A stretch of 64,000 bases of DNA from Allolobophora icterica (lineage: Eukaryota > Annelida > Clitellata > Crassiclitellata > Lumbricidae), in NCBI GenBank assembly GCA_963556255.1, contig OY744617.1:24955189-25019188 (forward strand), in the 5' to 3' direction. Below are positions 52,490-63,155 of this stretch, piece after piece (the stretch's first letter is position 1; every line of letters starts with the position of its first letter). Made by a program: the position numbers and the translations under genes. The notes under the pieces are model-generated. The model did no database searches, had not been told where the DNA came from, and saw only the letters and a program-made list of their open reading frames with translations.

Positions 52490-53207
52490 AAACGGACACT
52501 TACCCCCTGGACATTTTCCCTCCCGGACAATTTCCCCCGGACAATTTCTTCCCCGGACAATTTTCCCCCCATACTAGGACATTTTCCCCCCAGTGCAACA
52601 TACACAAAACTTTCTGTTTTAATGATCAAAACATACATACATACATACGTACATGCATAAATGTATACATGTATACATACATGCATACATACATACATGC
52701 ATGCATACATAGTTACATGCATACGTACATACATACATACATACATGTATACATACATGCATACATACATACATGCATACATACATACATGTATGTATGC
52801 ATGTATGCATACATGCATACATACATGCATACATACATACTTACATACATACATACATGCATGCATACATACATATATACAGACATACTTACATACATAC
52901 TTACATGCAGGCATACATACATACATACATACATATATACATACATACTTACATGCATGCATACATACATGCATACATACATGCATACATAGATGCATAT
53001 ATACACATATACATACATACATACATACATACATACATACATACATACATACATACATACATACATACATACATAAATCCACAGAGGGGGGAATTTGTCC
53101 GGGGGGGAAAATGACCTACCTAGATTCGGGGGGAAAGTGTCCGGGGGAAACTGTCCGGCGGGGAAAGTGTCCGGGGGGAAAGTGTCCAGGGGGAAACTGT
53201 CCGGCAT
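52490..53207. mobile_element. Foldback element 3, complete copy A, with (CATA)n core
   Basis: Left arm (52490-52600): AAACGGACACTTACCCCCTG then CCCGGACAATTTCCCCC units of about 15 bp. A linker has GTTTTAATGATCAAAAC. The core (52630-53072) is an irregular CATA array with GCATGC, TTACAT and TATATA interruptions. The right arm (53080-53207) has units of GGGGAAAGTGTCCGG in the opposite sense, ending ACTGTCCGGCAT. No protein is encoded; the long Tyr/Met/His/Cys-rich frames are microsatellite translations. The arms carry the same 15-bp-unit design as foldback elements 1 and 2. Confidence 0.85.
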
Positions 53208-53309
53208 AAACGGACACTTACCCCCTGGACATTTTCCTCCCCGGACAATTTCCCCCGGACAATTTCGCCCCCGGACAATTTCCCCCCCATACTAGGACAT
53301 TTTCCCCGA
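53208..53309. mobile_element. Foldback element 3, solo left arm
   Basis: AAACGGACACTTACCCCCTG directly abuts the end of copy A and repeats its left arm through ACTAGGACATTTTCCCC, then stops without a core. It suggests a head-to-tail array of the element. Confidence 0.8.
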
Positions 53310-53344
53310 CAACTCTCACTCTGTTTTGTTGTAGTCGTACTTCT

Positions 53345-54607
53345 CAACTTGTGACATTGTATTGTATTGTATTGTATTTAAACATTTATAAAGCGCCTCT
53401 AGTAGGGTGAACCGTTCAGAGGCGCTCCCAGTGCGCAAGGCCGAGAGAAAAGAAATAAGTCTTGAGGAAAGTAAAAGAAGATGAGGGGTTACTTATTAAA
53501 ATTAAAGAGCGAGTAGAAGGAGACAGTGTATTCCAGAGAGAGGGACCAATTGAGGCAAAAGATCGGGACTGAGCCATAGCTGTTCTAGTACGAGGAACTG
53601 AGAGATCAAATCTGTTTGAGGAGCGAAGTGGACGATGCGAAGAGACAGAAAGAGGCCGGTGAATTACATCAATTAAATATTTGGGGGCGAGACCCCGCTG
53701 TGTCTTTGACACCAGAATAAGGATTTTAAACTTAATACGTGCAGAGAGAGGAAGCCAGTGCAGTTTCTCAAACATGAAGGATGAAATGCGTGAGTAGCGT
53801 GGCAGACGGGCAATTAATCTCGCAGCTGCATTTAGGACTGACTGCAGAGGCATGAGACGGACCTTAGGAAGACCGATTAGAAGCGAATTGCAGTAGTCAA
53901 TTCTGGAGCAAATGAAAGCATGGACCAGCGTTGTGAAAACAGAGGAAGAGACAGATCGTCGAACAGCCCTGAGACGCCTTAAGTGGAAGTAGGAAACACG
54001 TGTGCGGTTAGAGATGTGATCTTTGAAGGAGAGAGAGCTATCAAGCGTAACACCTAGGTCACGTACACTTGATGAAAAGGAGTAGTGAGGGAAGATTTCC
54101 AAGAGGAGGGCGAAATCAATCTTAAGCAACTGTTGAGGGGAGCCAAACCAAATGAACTGGGTTTTGGAGGCATTAAGACAGAGACGATTTGAGGACATCC
54201 AGGAATGGAGAGACTTAGATAGAGACTCGATACGCTCAACTAAGTGCAATTGAGATAAAGGAGACCCATGGACAAAAGCTTGCACATCATCAGCAAAGAT
54301 ATGACCAGTAGCTCCCGAGAGTGGGAAAAGAGAAGAAATGTCAGCCGTGTAGAGAATAAAGAGTAAAGGACCAAGTACAGAGCCTTGAGGAACGCCCAGC
54401 TTAATGTGAATCCATTTTGTTCTAGAGTCGCCCGATATAATCATTTGGGTTCGTTCAGACAGATATGATCGAAACCAGCAAAGAGGAAGGCCCTGTAACC
54501 CATATGAAGTCTCAAGACGCTGAAGGAGAATACTATGATCTACAATATCAAAGGCTGCAGAAACATCGAAAAGAGCCAAGAGGCTAAGTTCAGCCCTGTT
54601 AACATTA
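53345..54607 (-). mobile_element. CR1/L2-like LINE, 5'-truncated, long open RT frame
   Basis: The minus-strand frame is open from about 54607 to 53416 (the frame continues to 54744 only as MITE translation). It contains LFDVSAAFDIVDHSILLQRL (RT motif A), KLGVPQGSVLGPLLFILYTA (B), GHIFADDVQAF (C), NASKTQFIWFG (D), VRDLGVTLDSSLSFKDHISN (E), HAFICSRIDYCNSLL, KLHWLPLSARIKFKILILVS and FASIGPSLWNTLSPSTRSL. The 3' end has TTTATAAAGCGCCTCTAG and a (TACAA)n tail at 53355-53380. Motifs upstream of A and the endonuclease are missing, where the Harbinger-like MITE abuts. Confidence 0.9.
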
Positions 54608-55059
54608 GGGGCCGTCCACATATTACGTACGCAATGAGGGGGAGGGGGGTCGGATTTTGGCGATTTTGCGTACGGGTGCGAACGGGGGGGAGGGGGGGAC
54701 AAAAGTGTACGTACGCAAAATAAATTTCTAATTATGACGTCCACATTAGCCTATTTATAACTCTGTATTGTCCTATAGTCGTTCGATGGCATTTTATTAC
54801 ATTATATAAAAGCCATGTGCAGTTATTCTGTGCTGTGAACGAGATACCTATAATTTGTCTACATTGGCCCTCACTCATCCTTCAATCTGGACTAAAGTGC
54901 AGACAGTAGAGGCACTTTCTGCAGCTGGTCTTCGGGGGGGGGGGGTGAGCGTCAAGTGTACGTACACAGGGGGGTGTGGAAGAAAGTACGCTTGCGAACA
55001 GGGGGGGAGGGGGGTCAAATTTTCCCGGATTTTTGCGTACGTAATATATGGATGGCCCC
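54608..55059. mobile_element. Harbinger-like MITE, copy 2
   Basis: GGGGCCGTCCACATATTACG at the left and the inverse of GGGGCCATCCATATATTACG at the right, flanked on both sides by TTA (54605-54607 and 55060-55062). Long G runs lie inside both arms. The middle shares AGACAGTAGAGGCAC-like sequence with copy 1 in inverse orientation. It abuts the 5' end of the truncated LINE. Confidence 0.85.
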
Positions 55060-55590
55060 TTACTGTTTTGGTGTAAAAAAATTGAAGTTAAGATCCGAAT
55101 TATTCTGGGTGCGATGCACCCACTGAACTTTCTCTCTGGGTTCCCAAAGAGCTGGCGCCTATGCTTCAAGGCCTAATGTACAAGTCATCATCGGATGGAT
55201 TTAATCCGTTAAGAATAAATTAAGAATTGTAACCTTATATAGCCTATATTAAGAAATAGTGGCGTATATAGGCCTACATATATTAGGCTACTTAAGCCTA
55301 TTCCACAGACTTCGGCTTGGTTTTGGTATGAATTATTATAAGTTATAGATTTATATACTTCACATTTACTATAAACCTACCTATTCTCAGGGTTGCAAAA
55401 TTTTTATATCACGACGTCGCCATTGGCATTTAGGTATGTATACAGTCTACAAAGCATGTCGACCTACTTACTAGTGACTCAAACAAACAAGCATGGTTTG
55501 CTTGTGCATTTTGAACTTCTACAAGTGGTTTTTGCTGAACGGCATACTATTCAACTATTCATCATTGATAAAAATTTTCCAGAACATATA

Positions 55591-56775
55591 CAGGGTGGGC
55601 CATAAAAAAAGTAAACCCTACAGGTTTGCTAATATTTCGGCCAAAAGTAAGAACTGTCAAATCAAGTTTTACTGGCTTAAACGTAATTCATATATACGTA
55701 AAACAGCCAAATTTCACCAAAATATTTCAAACAGAACCAAAGTTATATCACTTTTACTGAGTCCACCCACTGTTTGTTGATGGTCCAAAGACATGTAGCG
55801 CAAGAAAAGTAAAAAAGCGATTTTATTAAGTCACATCTGAAATAATTGGTATCAAGCAGACGGCAGAAGGTTCACGACACGAAACGAGTGTTATTCACGG
55901 ATGAGAAGAACTTCTATCTTAATCCACGAACGCAACCCAAACAATCATATTTGGTCTAGCGGCAAGATGTCACACCTGATCGCTTGATCGCTGAACGCGA
56001 GAAGTTCGCTCCACATGTTATGGTATGGGCTGGTATTTTGGTGGCAAAGGTCGACTGGCAGACTGCATTTTGTTCATGAAAGACAAAGCTCAAATCTGCA
56101 TATTACGTTTCTCCCCTGCTTCCAGAATTAATTTCAGATTGCAAGCGTCTGTTGCCAGCTGGATTCATCTTTCAACAAGACGGCGCACCAGCGCATACTG
56201 CTTGTCTCAAGTAAGATTGGCTCAATGTCAATTACCCTGGTTTCATTCAGAAGGACCAATGGCCCTCCTACTCTCCGGATTTGAACCCGCTGGATTATCA
56301 CGTGTGGGGAGCTATGCTTGATAAATACCACAATCCGCGACCAAAGCCAAAAACGATAAGATAATTGAAGGTCGTGTTGAAGTTGATATGGAAAATTTAC
56401 TTGTGGAACCTATCAACAAGGCCATCAAAAACTTTATAAAGAGACTCAGAACATGTGTGGTTACTTGTGGTGGACACATTGAACTCAAGTTGTGAAGCAA
56501 TATCATGTCTGTCTGATACCAATTATTTGAGATGCGACTTAATAAATCGTCTTTTGTTACTTTTTGTTGCATTATATGTTTCTGGACCATCAAAAAAACA
56601 GTGAGTGGACTCAGTAAAAGTGATATAACTTTGTTCTATCTAAAATATTTTGGTCAAATTTGGCTGTTATACGTAAATATAAATTATTTTAAGCCTGTAA
56701 AATTCGATAAAAAAATTGCTTTTTGGCCGAAATATTAGCAAAAATCTGTAGGGATTACTTGTTTGGCCCACCCTG
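55591..56775 (+). mobile_element. Tc1/mariner-like transposon, decayed
   Basis: TIRs CAGGGTGGGCCATAAAAAAA and the inverse CAGGGTGGGCCAAACAAGTA run on through CTACAGGTTTGCTAATATTT, flanked by TA. The + strand at about 55870-56330 holds transposase pieces in shifting frames: VLFTDEKNFYLNPRTQ (first Asp), HVMVWAGI, FQQDGAPAHTACL (second Asp), then WPSYSPDLNPLDYHVWGAML (third acidic position). Several frameshifts and stops are present, so it is not active. 1185 bp. Confidence 0.9.
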
Positions 56776-56820
56776 TATAATATCATGCTTTAATAAATTT
56801 TCTATAAAAAGGAAATTTTT

Positions 56821-57100
56821 GGGGTCCATAGAGTAGTGGTAACATCACTGGCGTGAAGAGCAAGAGGTAGCGGGATCGCTTCCCGCTACCCCCCAAATTT
56901 AGGTCCACTCAACCATTCATTCGCGAGATGGCGCGTTGCTAAAATGAGATTTAGGACGTGATGGGCGCCTTGTATGGCTGCCGTGTAGTTAAATTCGACT
57001 CCTGTAATAACTTGTGATCATCCGTTCATACTGATTTGTAATCATACTGCGTCATTGTCAGTTTGAAGATATTAAACGAAGATAATTATTATTATTATTA
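56821..57100 (+). mobile_element. tRNA-derived SINE, second family
   Basis: The head GGGTCCATAGAGTAGTGGTA is A-box-like, and GCGGGATCGCTTCCCGC lies where the B box should be, closing to CCCCCCA. A body of about 180 bp follows, ending in an (ATT)n tail at 57080. The body is unlike that of the SINE at 7920. Confidence 0.65.
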
Positions 57101-57521
57101 TATATTTCTACGATTTCAGGATAAATGTTTATGCCAAATCGCTATTAAACACAATGTGCAGCATATTGGTTTTTAAAAAACTTAGAAGGAGCAAAAATAT
57201 GCTATAATGGCTTACTATAATGGCCACAATAAAATCAAATGAATCACATTGAAAATATATAGCCTATAAATTGCATGATTTAAACAACGGAGAATTCTTA
57301 TTAAGGAATGCCAAAAAATAATGTTTCCTACTAAAATCCAATTATGCAACCCTGAAAATATATACCCCGGTAGGTTAGGGCATAACCCGAAATCGCCTCG
57401 GACATTTGCCTCGGCCGAATATTGTAGTGTAGTAATCTCAGATAAGTTTATATACTTGTTCAAAACAAGGCATTGTATCTTTGTATCAGTTTAAAACTTT
57501 ACATGCCTTGTCTTCCACGGA

Positions 57522-58097
57522 ATGCCGGACAGTTTCCCCCCTGGACACTTTCTCCCCGGACACTTTCCCCGCCGGACAGTTTCCCCCGGACACTTTCCCC
57601 CGAGTCTAGGTAGGTCATTTTCCCCCCCGGACAAATTCCCCCTCTGTGGATTTATGTATGTATGTATGTATGTATGTATGTATGTATGTATGCCTGCATG
57701 TAAGTATGTATGTAAGTATGTATGTATATATGTATGTATGCATGCATGTATGTATGTATGTAAGTATGTATGTATGCATGTATGTATGCATGTATGCATA
57801 CATACATACATACATGTATGTATGTATGCATGTATGTATGTATGCATGTATGTATACATGTATGTATGTATGTATGTACGTATGCATGTAACTATGTATG
57901 CATGCATGTATGTATGTATGCATGTATGTATACATGTATACATTTATGCATGTACGTATGTATGTATGTATGTTTTGATCATTAAAACAGAAAGTTTTGT
58001 GTATGTTGCACTGGGGGGAAAATGTCCTAGTATGGGGGGAAATTGTCCGGGGGGAAATTGTCCGGGGGAAAATGTCCAGGGGGTAAGTGTCCGTTTA
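57522..58097. mobile_element. Foldback element 3, complete copy B, inverted
   Basis: This is the reverse complement of copy A (52490-53207): ATGCCGGACAGTTTCCCC at the left, AGTCTAGGTAGGTCATTTTC, a (TATG)n core, GTTTTGATCATTAAAACAG, and GGGGGTAAGTGTCCGTTTA at the right. The irregular interruptions of the microsatellite match copy A almost base for base, apart from a shorter stretch near the right arm. The copies are about 4.3 kb apart. Confidence 0.9.
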
Positions 58098-59950
58098 CCG
58101 CCTTGTCTAACTTCATTTCCCCTAGATATTGCTTTGTTGTTAAATGATTATTCACTGCAATGTAATCTCCATAATTTCTCACCAGCACAAAAAAGTTGTA
58201 TAGAAACCAGCTTTTTTCAACCGACGCTATATTAAATCTTAATTAAATCAGGGTAAGAGTAAACAGGTTGTTTTGGTAATATCAGATCAAAATGTCACGC
58301 TGGTACAACTTTAGTGTGCCTTATTGCTGAAACCACAATAAACCTGCAGCCCTCTTTTTTTTAAACTGCGCATTTTCAGGTAATATATCATTCAAATGTG
58401 TAGACTTTACTTTGATAAGGAAAAAATTAAATTTCTCTTGTTCATTACTGTAATGAGGAATTTTCACCTTCAATTAAATAAAATTGCCTTAGTTTTCGGC
58501 AACATTAAAAAATTTCAAGTGACACACAGTACATAGAAACCTAATTCTCAACAATATTTCATAGTTTTCTAGGATGTCTAAAACTCCGTGGAAAGGCCCA
58601 AGAATAGGGAAATACTATGAATGCAAACAATCTTAGAAGTGACAAACATTTGTAAAACATCATGCATGATACATTATCTTCTATGCGTACTGATTTTACT
58701 TAACATTAGGTACATAATTCCTTAAGGTACAAAACAACAAGCATAAAATATAAAAGTTATCAAGTTTGGGTTTTAAAATCTTGTATAGTTGCACACTTTA
58801 AAGATAAGATCGTGTGTCAAAGTCCAAGAACAAGATTTATAAATAAATATCCAAAGTGCTGACTCATTGTAACAATTGCTGCATTCTTCTATCAGCTAGT
58901 CATATTTCATTGGATTTGTCACTGATAATTTTGTGCGTATTGCCTGCCATGGTTGTGTGAACTGTGGATGAAGTTCTTTAAACTATTCAATGTCCACATT
59001 TCCTTAAACAGTTAGCACAATCGAGCAAACTAAACTTGTTAAATGATAAAACAAATTGCAGGCTAGGAAAAATTTGAGGCATAACTAGGAACGGTGTAGT
59101 GAAATAACACATAAAACTGAAAGCAACTGAACATCATCCTCGATTTTGATTTTTTAAAGCCATTTTGGAGCTCATACATTTACTGGATGTGTTGGCTCCC
59201 TGAGTTTCTGACCCAGTGTAAATCAACACTTTACTCTTGTCCCGTATGCATCTTCATCATGAAAGTCATGTTGTAATGCCTGACTTGATATTCTTAAAAG
59301 CCTCAGACATTGGTTTTCAGCAATTGGTTTTGACAGATGCCAAATGTAATGGTTATTATCTTAAGTCTTGGCTAATGGTTGCAATTCACAAGACAATAGA
59401 ATCGAGCTGCCTGCATTATGTCAAACCTGTATAAAGTTATTAGTTCAGTTTTCTTAGTCTTGCTAATAGGTTTGGCAATTTCCATCTTCCGGGATTCACA
59501 AACATCGCTTCTAGGATTTCCAAATGCCAGATGGTATTCAGTTCTGAATTCATCAGAACAAGTCATACTTGACATTCATATAGAATTTGTCTGAAACATG
59601 GCACATTGACTTTATTGGAGGCTCTGGTGGGAGGTATTTCAATCTAATTTGTTTTTGTCTGCTGTAATAGCAGCTTCGGCACTGGAATTGTCAATATGTT
59701 GCTTGATTTTCACTTTTGATATGAAGGTACAGTCTGTGCTCCACGTCATTACTCTCTTTTCTCTGTTGTCCCGCTGGAATCCAGTGCCTGGCCAGAATGT
59801 CGACTTACCACTGACCAACAGCTAAGATGGCACAAAATGTTGCATGGCAAACCGATATCCAGCTTTCGAATCTAAGCAAATAACAACATAAATTAAAAAA
59901 AACACAATAATTTCCTCTGTTGAATTATCCATAAGCAAGAAAGTGACTTT
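58098..59950. other. No recognisable feature
   Basis: AT-rich sequence. Frames are short and lack motifs on both strands. Confidence 0.5.
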
Positions 59951-59956
59951 TTAATT

Positions 59957-59960
<4 letters not shown>

Positions 59961-59990
<30 letters not shown>

Positions 59991-60035
59991 TGTATGTATG
60001 TATGTATGTATGTATGTATGTATGTATGTACTGTA
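59961..60035. repeat. (TATG)n microsatellite
   Basis: About 75 bp of TATG units directly before a LINE 3' end. Confidence 0.95.
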
Positions 60036-60039
60036 TGTA

Positions 60040-60260
60040 TGTATCGGAACACTTCTACAGCACCCCTTAAGTAACTCACAAGAGTGCTCCGGCATGGTTA
60101 ATTAGGAATCACTGAACAATTGTGTCTCAAGTAGAGCAAAAAACGTTTCCTAACATGTTAAAGATGCTAATGATTGTATGTCCAGTGGCAGATTGTCCCA
60201 GATTGAAGGACCCACAAAAGAAAAGGCGCACCCCAGCTCACGCCGACGTGCAAGAGGGTG
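60040..60260 (-). mobile_element. Decayed LINE 3' end
   Basis: ACACTTCTACAGCACCCCTT, then CACAAGAGTGCTCCGGC, and later GATTGAAGGACCCACAAAAG. This resembles the tail and WN-region blocks of the copy at 26746-27165. Confidence 0.6.
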
Positions 60261-60479
60261 GGACCATGAACATTCATATTATGCTTGCATACATGTAACA
60301 TGTGCATGGAATATCTACTCAACCTCTCAAGAAAAAGTCAATATGCAAAAAAATAAAATCAGATGCATTTTGCCACAGTAGTCAAAGAAAACCATAAAGC
60401 AGAGAAAACCATAAAGCAGAGAAAACCATAAAGCAATCAAACAATTTGTTATTTAAGATCGCATCTATTCGTTCATTCA

Positions 60480-60670
60480 GAAAATTTATACCTGTAGCTC
60501 CCCTTCAATATATCTACTCCATACATTACAGAGCGAAAAGGTTCACTATCCTTCCAAAGATCTGGACAGTCAAGAAAGTAATATGTTGTCCTTAAGCTGC
60601 TGAAAAGCTTCTTGTGCATGCCGCCTTATAATGCCCCTTCAAGATATCTACATATCTAGCATCCCCTTCA
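60480..60670. mobile_element. Further decayed LINE-tail-like blocks
   Basis: TAGCTCCCCTTCAATATATC and ATAATGCCCCTTCAAGATAT repeat the CCCCTTCAAGNTAT part of the LINE tail twice more. Too decayed to orient with confidence. Confidence 0.4.
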
Positions 60671-60677
60671 AGATATA

Positions 60678-61340
60678 GTGTCTGAAGAATTTGAGGTGTC
60701 CAATTACATGACTAGAAAGGCAAAGAAATTAGTACAAGAGCAAGCTATTCTGTCGACTCTGAATCCCACAACAGGAAAGACACTACTGACACTGACAGTG
60801 AGTGATGTCAATGAATTTTATTATGACAATTCAATAAGTAGGCTGGTGCCAGGAAAGAAACATTACATATCAATTTTGGTCGTCAGAATAAGGCAGCATG
60901 CACAAAAGCATCTACTTTTGTGTAGTCTGAAAAAAGCTTTTCATCAGTTTAAGAACAAAATCCAGATATAATTTAATTCTCAAAGTTTGCTGAAATCAGA
61001 CCAAAAGAGTGAATCCTAGCAACAGAAAGTGGGACACATGTGGCATGTGTGTGCACAATTCATCAGAACACAAAGTTGATGATGATAGGACCAATTATTG
61101 AGAATATTTATGAGGGAATGTTCAAGTATTATCGACATTGTATTGCAGTTATTCAGTGTAATCCCACTTGCATTGAATGCTTTCTTGGACAATGTGAATA
61201 TTTCCCTGGGCTGGATTTACTTCATGAAACACTGGATTGCTTCTTTGATGAACAAATGGTTGATCAAATTCACTTCAAACAATGGACAGCAACTGATAGG
61301 TCAACAATGGAAATATAGATTCGGACTGCTTATGAGTTCC
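60678..61340 (+). pseudogene. Relic of a multi-copy invertebrate protein, probably transposon-borne
   Basis: One frame (60678-60971) has VSNYMTRKAKKLVQEQAILS, then FYYDNSISRLVPGKKHYISI and AQKHLLLCSLKKAFHQFKNK. After a frameshift, the frame at about 61030-61318 has THVACVCTIHQNTKLMMIGP and CNPTCIECFLGQCEYFPGLD, then FKQWTATDRSTMEI. From memory this is one widespread uncharacterised invertebrate family with conserved Cys pairs and a (Y/F)KQW..TDR motif. The order matches but stops and shifts show it is dead. I know of no function. Confidence 0.55.
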
Positions 61341-61344
61341 TGAG

Positions 61345-62035
61345 CTCAGTGATGCACTTGGTGCACTTCCCAAACTTCTACATCATGACTTCATATCAAA
61401 GCAGCAATCTGATTCCTTTTTGATTCTAAAGTAGCAAGTTGAACAATGGGTGACACAATTTAAGAAGACATAGATATTGAAGTTTGCACGTAAAATTATA
61501 GACAAAACAATTATGTCAAAAGAACCATTAGAGATCCCATTATGGTTTCTTCTTAGGATGTTCAGGACACTTCAGTGTTGAAGTGTGAATTTTTCAGATT
61601 TAAAGAAACTCGCGAAGGGGTCAAGGTCACGGTTAAAGTTCTTAATATTAAAATAATTATAGTATCAATATTAAACTTTTAAACAGTCGTTGTTAATCTC
61701 CCCAAATAGCTCATCCAAAGAGCTGAAGAATGACACCAAGAACACTTTCCTAGTTCTCATACAAGCTGAGATACAGGCGTCCAAATGTACAGGTCGAACG
61801 GGTCGGGTCAAAGTTCGTCAATCCGTATCTCAGAATGTAATTGACCAAACAATTTCTACCTGGGTTCATACATGTCTTACGTGGTGCAACAGTGGGGAAA
61901 ATTTCATGTAAATTTGAGTCGGTCATGTCAATATCGTTGGTTGAATTGACATGGAGTCACCCAAAACCAGTTATGCAACGCTGTCAGAAACAGAATTGAA
62001 ACATGTATGCAAAAACACTTTAGAATTTGGTAGTG
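61345..62035 (+). other. Decayed continuation, not assignable
   Basis: Short pieces such as AYEFLSSVMHLVHFPNFYIM (61320-61380) may continue the relic above. The rest, including a 73-codon frame at 61690-61911, has no motif I recognise. Confidence 0.35.
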
Positions 62036-62039
62036 ACGC

Positions 62040-62247
62040 AGTATGAAAGTAGACCCTAATGCACAGGAAGCAGCCACAAGATTGCAGTGTAAGAGTAGTC
62101 TGTGGCATGAATATCGAAAGGCCGTATTACTTTGTCATTGTTTCACGATGCTATGCATGCAGATATGTAAAATCCACCTAAAAAGTCTTCTTCAAAAGAT
62201 AATGCATTGCAGTTTGCCATTGAAAAATGATGCTATGAGGTATGGTC
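62040..62247 (+). pseudogene. YqaJ-like nuclease domain relic, 5' part
   Basis: The + strand frame has AATRLQCKSSLWHEYRKAVL, then CKIHLKSLLQKIMHCSLPLK and NDAMRYG. W-x-x-x-R near the start and (A)MxxGxExE across the break are the landmarks of the YqaJ/lambda-exonuclease-type domain that occurs in many invertebrate mobile genes. The frame is interrupted after MRYG by a hAT-like insertion and resumes at 62975 (LESENAAVQQ). Confidence 0.6.
62241..62247. repeat. 7-bp target duplication, left
   Basis: TATGGTC, repeated at 62975-62981 across the inserted element. Confidence 0.8.
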
Positions 62248-62974
62248 CAGTGTCGGCCTTAGGGGCGTGCGAACCGTGCGGTCGCACGGGGCCCGCAACT
62301 TAAGGGGGCCCGAAAATGTCACAGAAAATTAACATGAACAAGACAGACACCTGGGGTGAAAATTGTCGGGGATTCAGCCCTTAGTGTTTATTAAGACCAC
62401 ACAGTTAAGTCTTCATTGCACACCTTATGGAATCGTTTCCAACCCCCTCAGTTGTGATAGTGTGATTACATGTGTATATATTTTAGCATTTTCTTTCACA
62501 ATTCACTTTTTTGGTTACGAATAAAGTAATGCTTTGGTTTATTGTGAAATTTGTGACCATGTGAATTGGTTACTAATAAATTTGGTGATGTCATTACTTT
62601 AAGCAGTTTAAGCTTTCTATTGCCTTTTTTGAATTTTCTCATTTTGCAAAATACGGATAAAATATTCGGTTCCACGTGGATCAAACTCATCAAAGTCTAA
62701 CCCCACAGTCTGTTTTTTACAATTCTCACACACTGAAGACACCCTAATAATAATATCTTGGTTTCGATTAAGTCTTCTCTTTTGTCAATTAAATAAAAGT
62801 CAGCTTCCTCTATATCTCAGAATTCTCGTGTAGAGTTAAATTTGACTTGTTGTACTTGTTAACAATCTACTAAAATAAAATGAATAACAATGAAAAATAA
62901 TTTGACTTGTGTCCCTTCAAGGGCCCGTACAGTATACTCTGCACGGAGCCCGAAATATCCTAAGGCTGGCACTG
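62248..62974. mobile_element. hAT-like non-autonomous element
   Basis: Ends CAGTGTCGGCCTTAGGGGCG and the inverse of CAGTGCCAGCCTTAGGATAT. CGGGGCCCG and GGGCCCG blocks lie inside both ends. It is 727 bp with no transposase. It is flanked by a TATGGTC duplication (7 bp; the eighth base differs) and inserted in a coding relic whose frame is continuous once the insert and one duplicate are disregarded. Confidence 0.85.
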
Positions 62975-63150
62975 TATGGTCTTGAAAGTGAGAATGCAGC
63001 AGTTCAGCAATAGGCCATACTTGGATAAGTTTTCTGCTGCACATGTCAATCTCAAAATTGAGACCTGTGGAATTTCAATTAATCCCAAATATCCATATCT
63101 GACTGGCATGTCACATGTTACTGTCATGGGATGTGCAACCTGGAAATAAA
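62975..63150 (+). pseudogene. YqaJ-like nuclease domain relic, 3' part
   Basis: Continues LESENAAVQQ, then after frame damage FSAAHVNLKIETCGISINPK and YPYLTGMSHVTVMGCATWK. The E-x-x-A spacing after G-x-E and the later 'PYLxASPDG'-like position fit the YqaJ fold; here the SPDG residues are replaced (MSHVTVMG), so the catalytic site is lost. Confidence 0.55.
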
Positions 63151-63155
63151 AAGTT

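Noticed and set aside
52128..53347. Long Tyr/Met/His/Cys-rich frames (up to 303 codons) on both strands, also at 57491-58235
   Set aside because: They are translations of (CATA)n microsatellite DNA open in many frames at once. They have no codon bias or domain and are part of a foldback element core.
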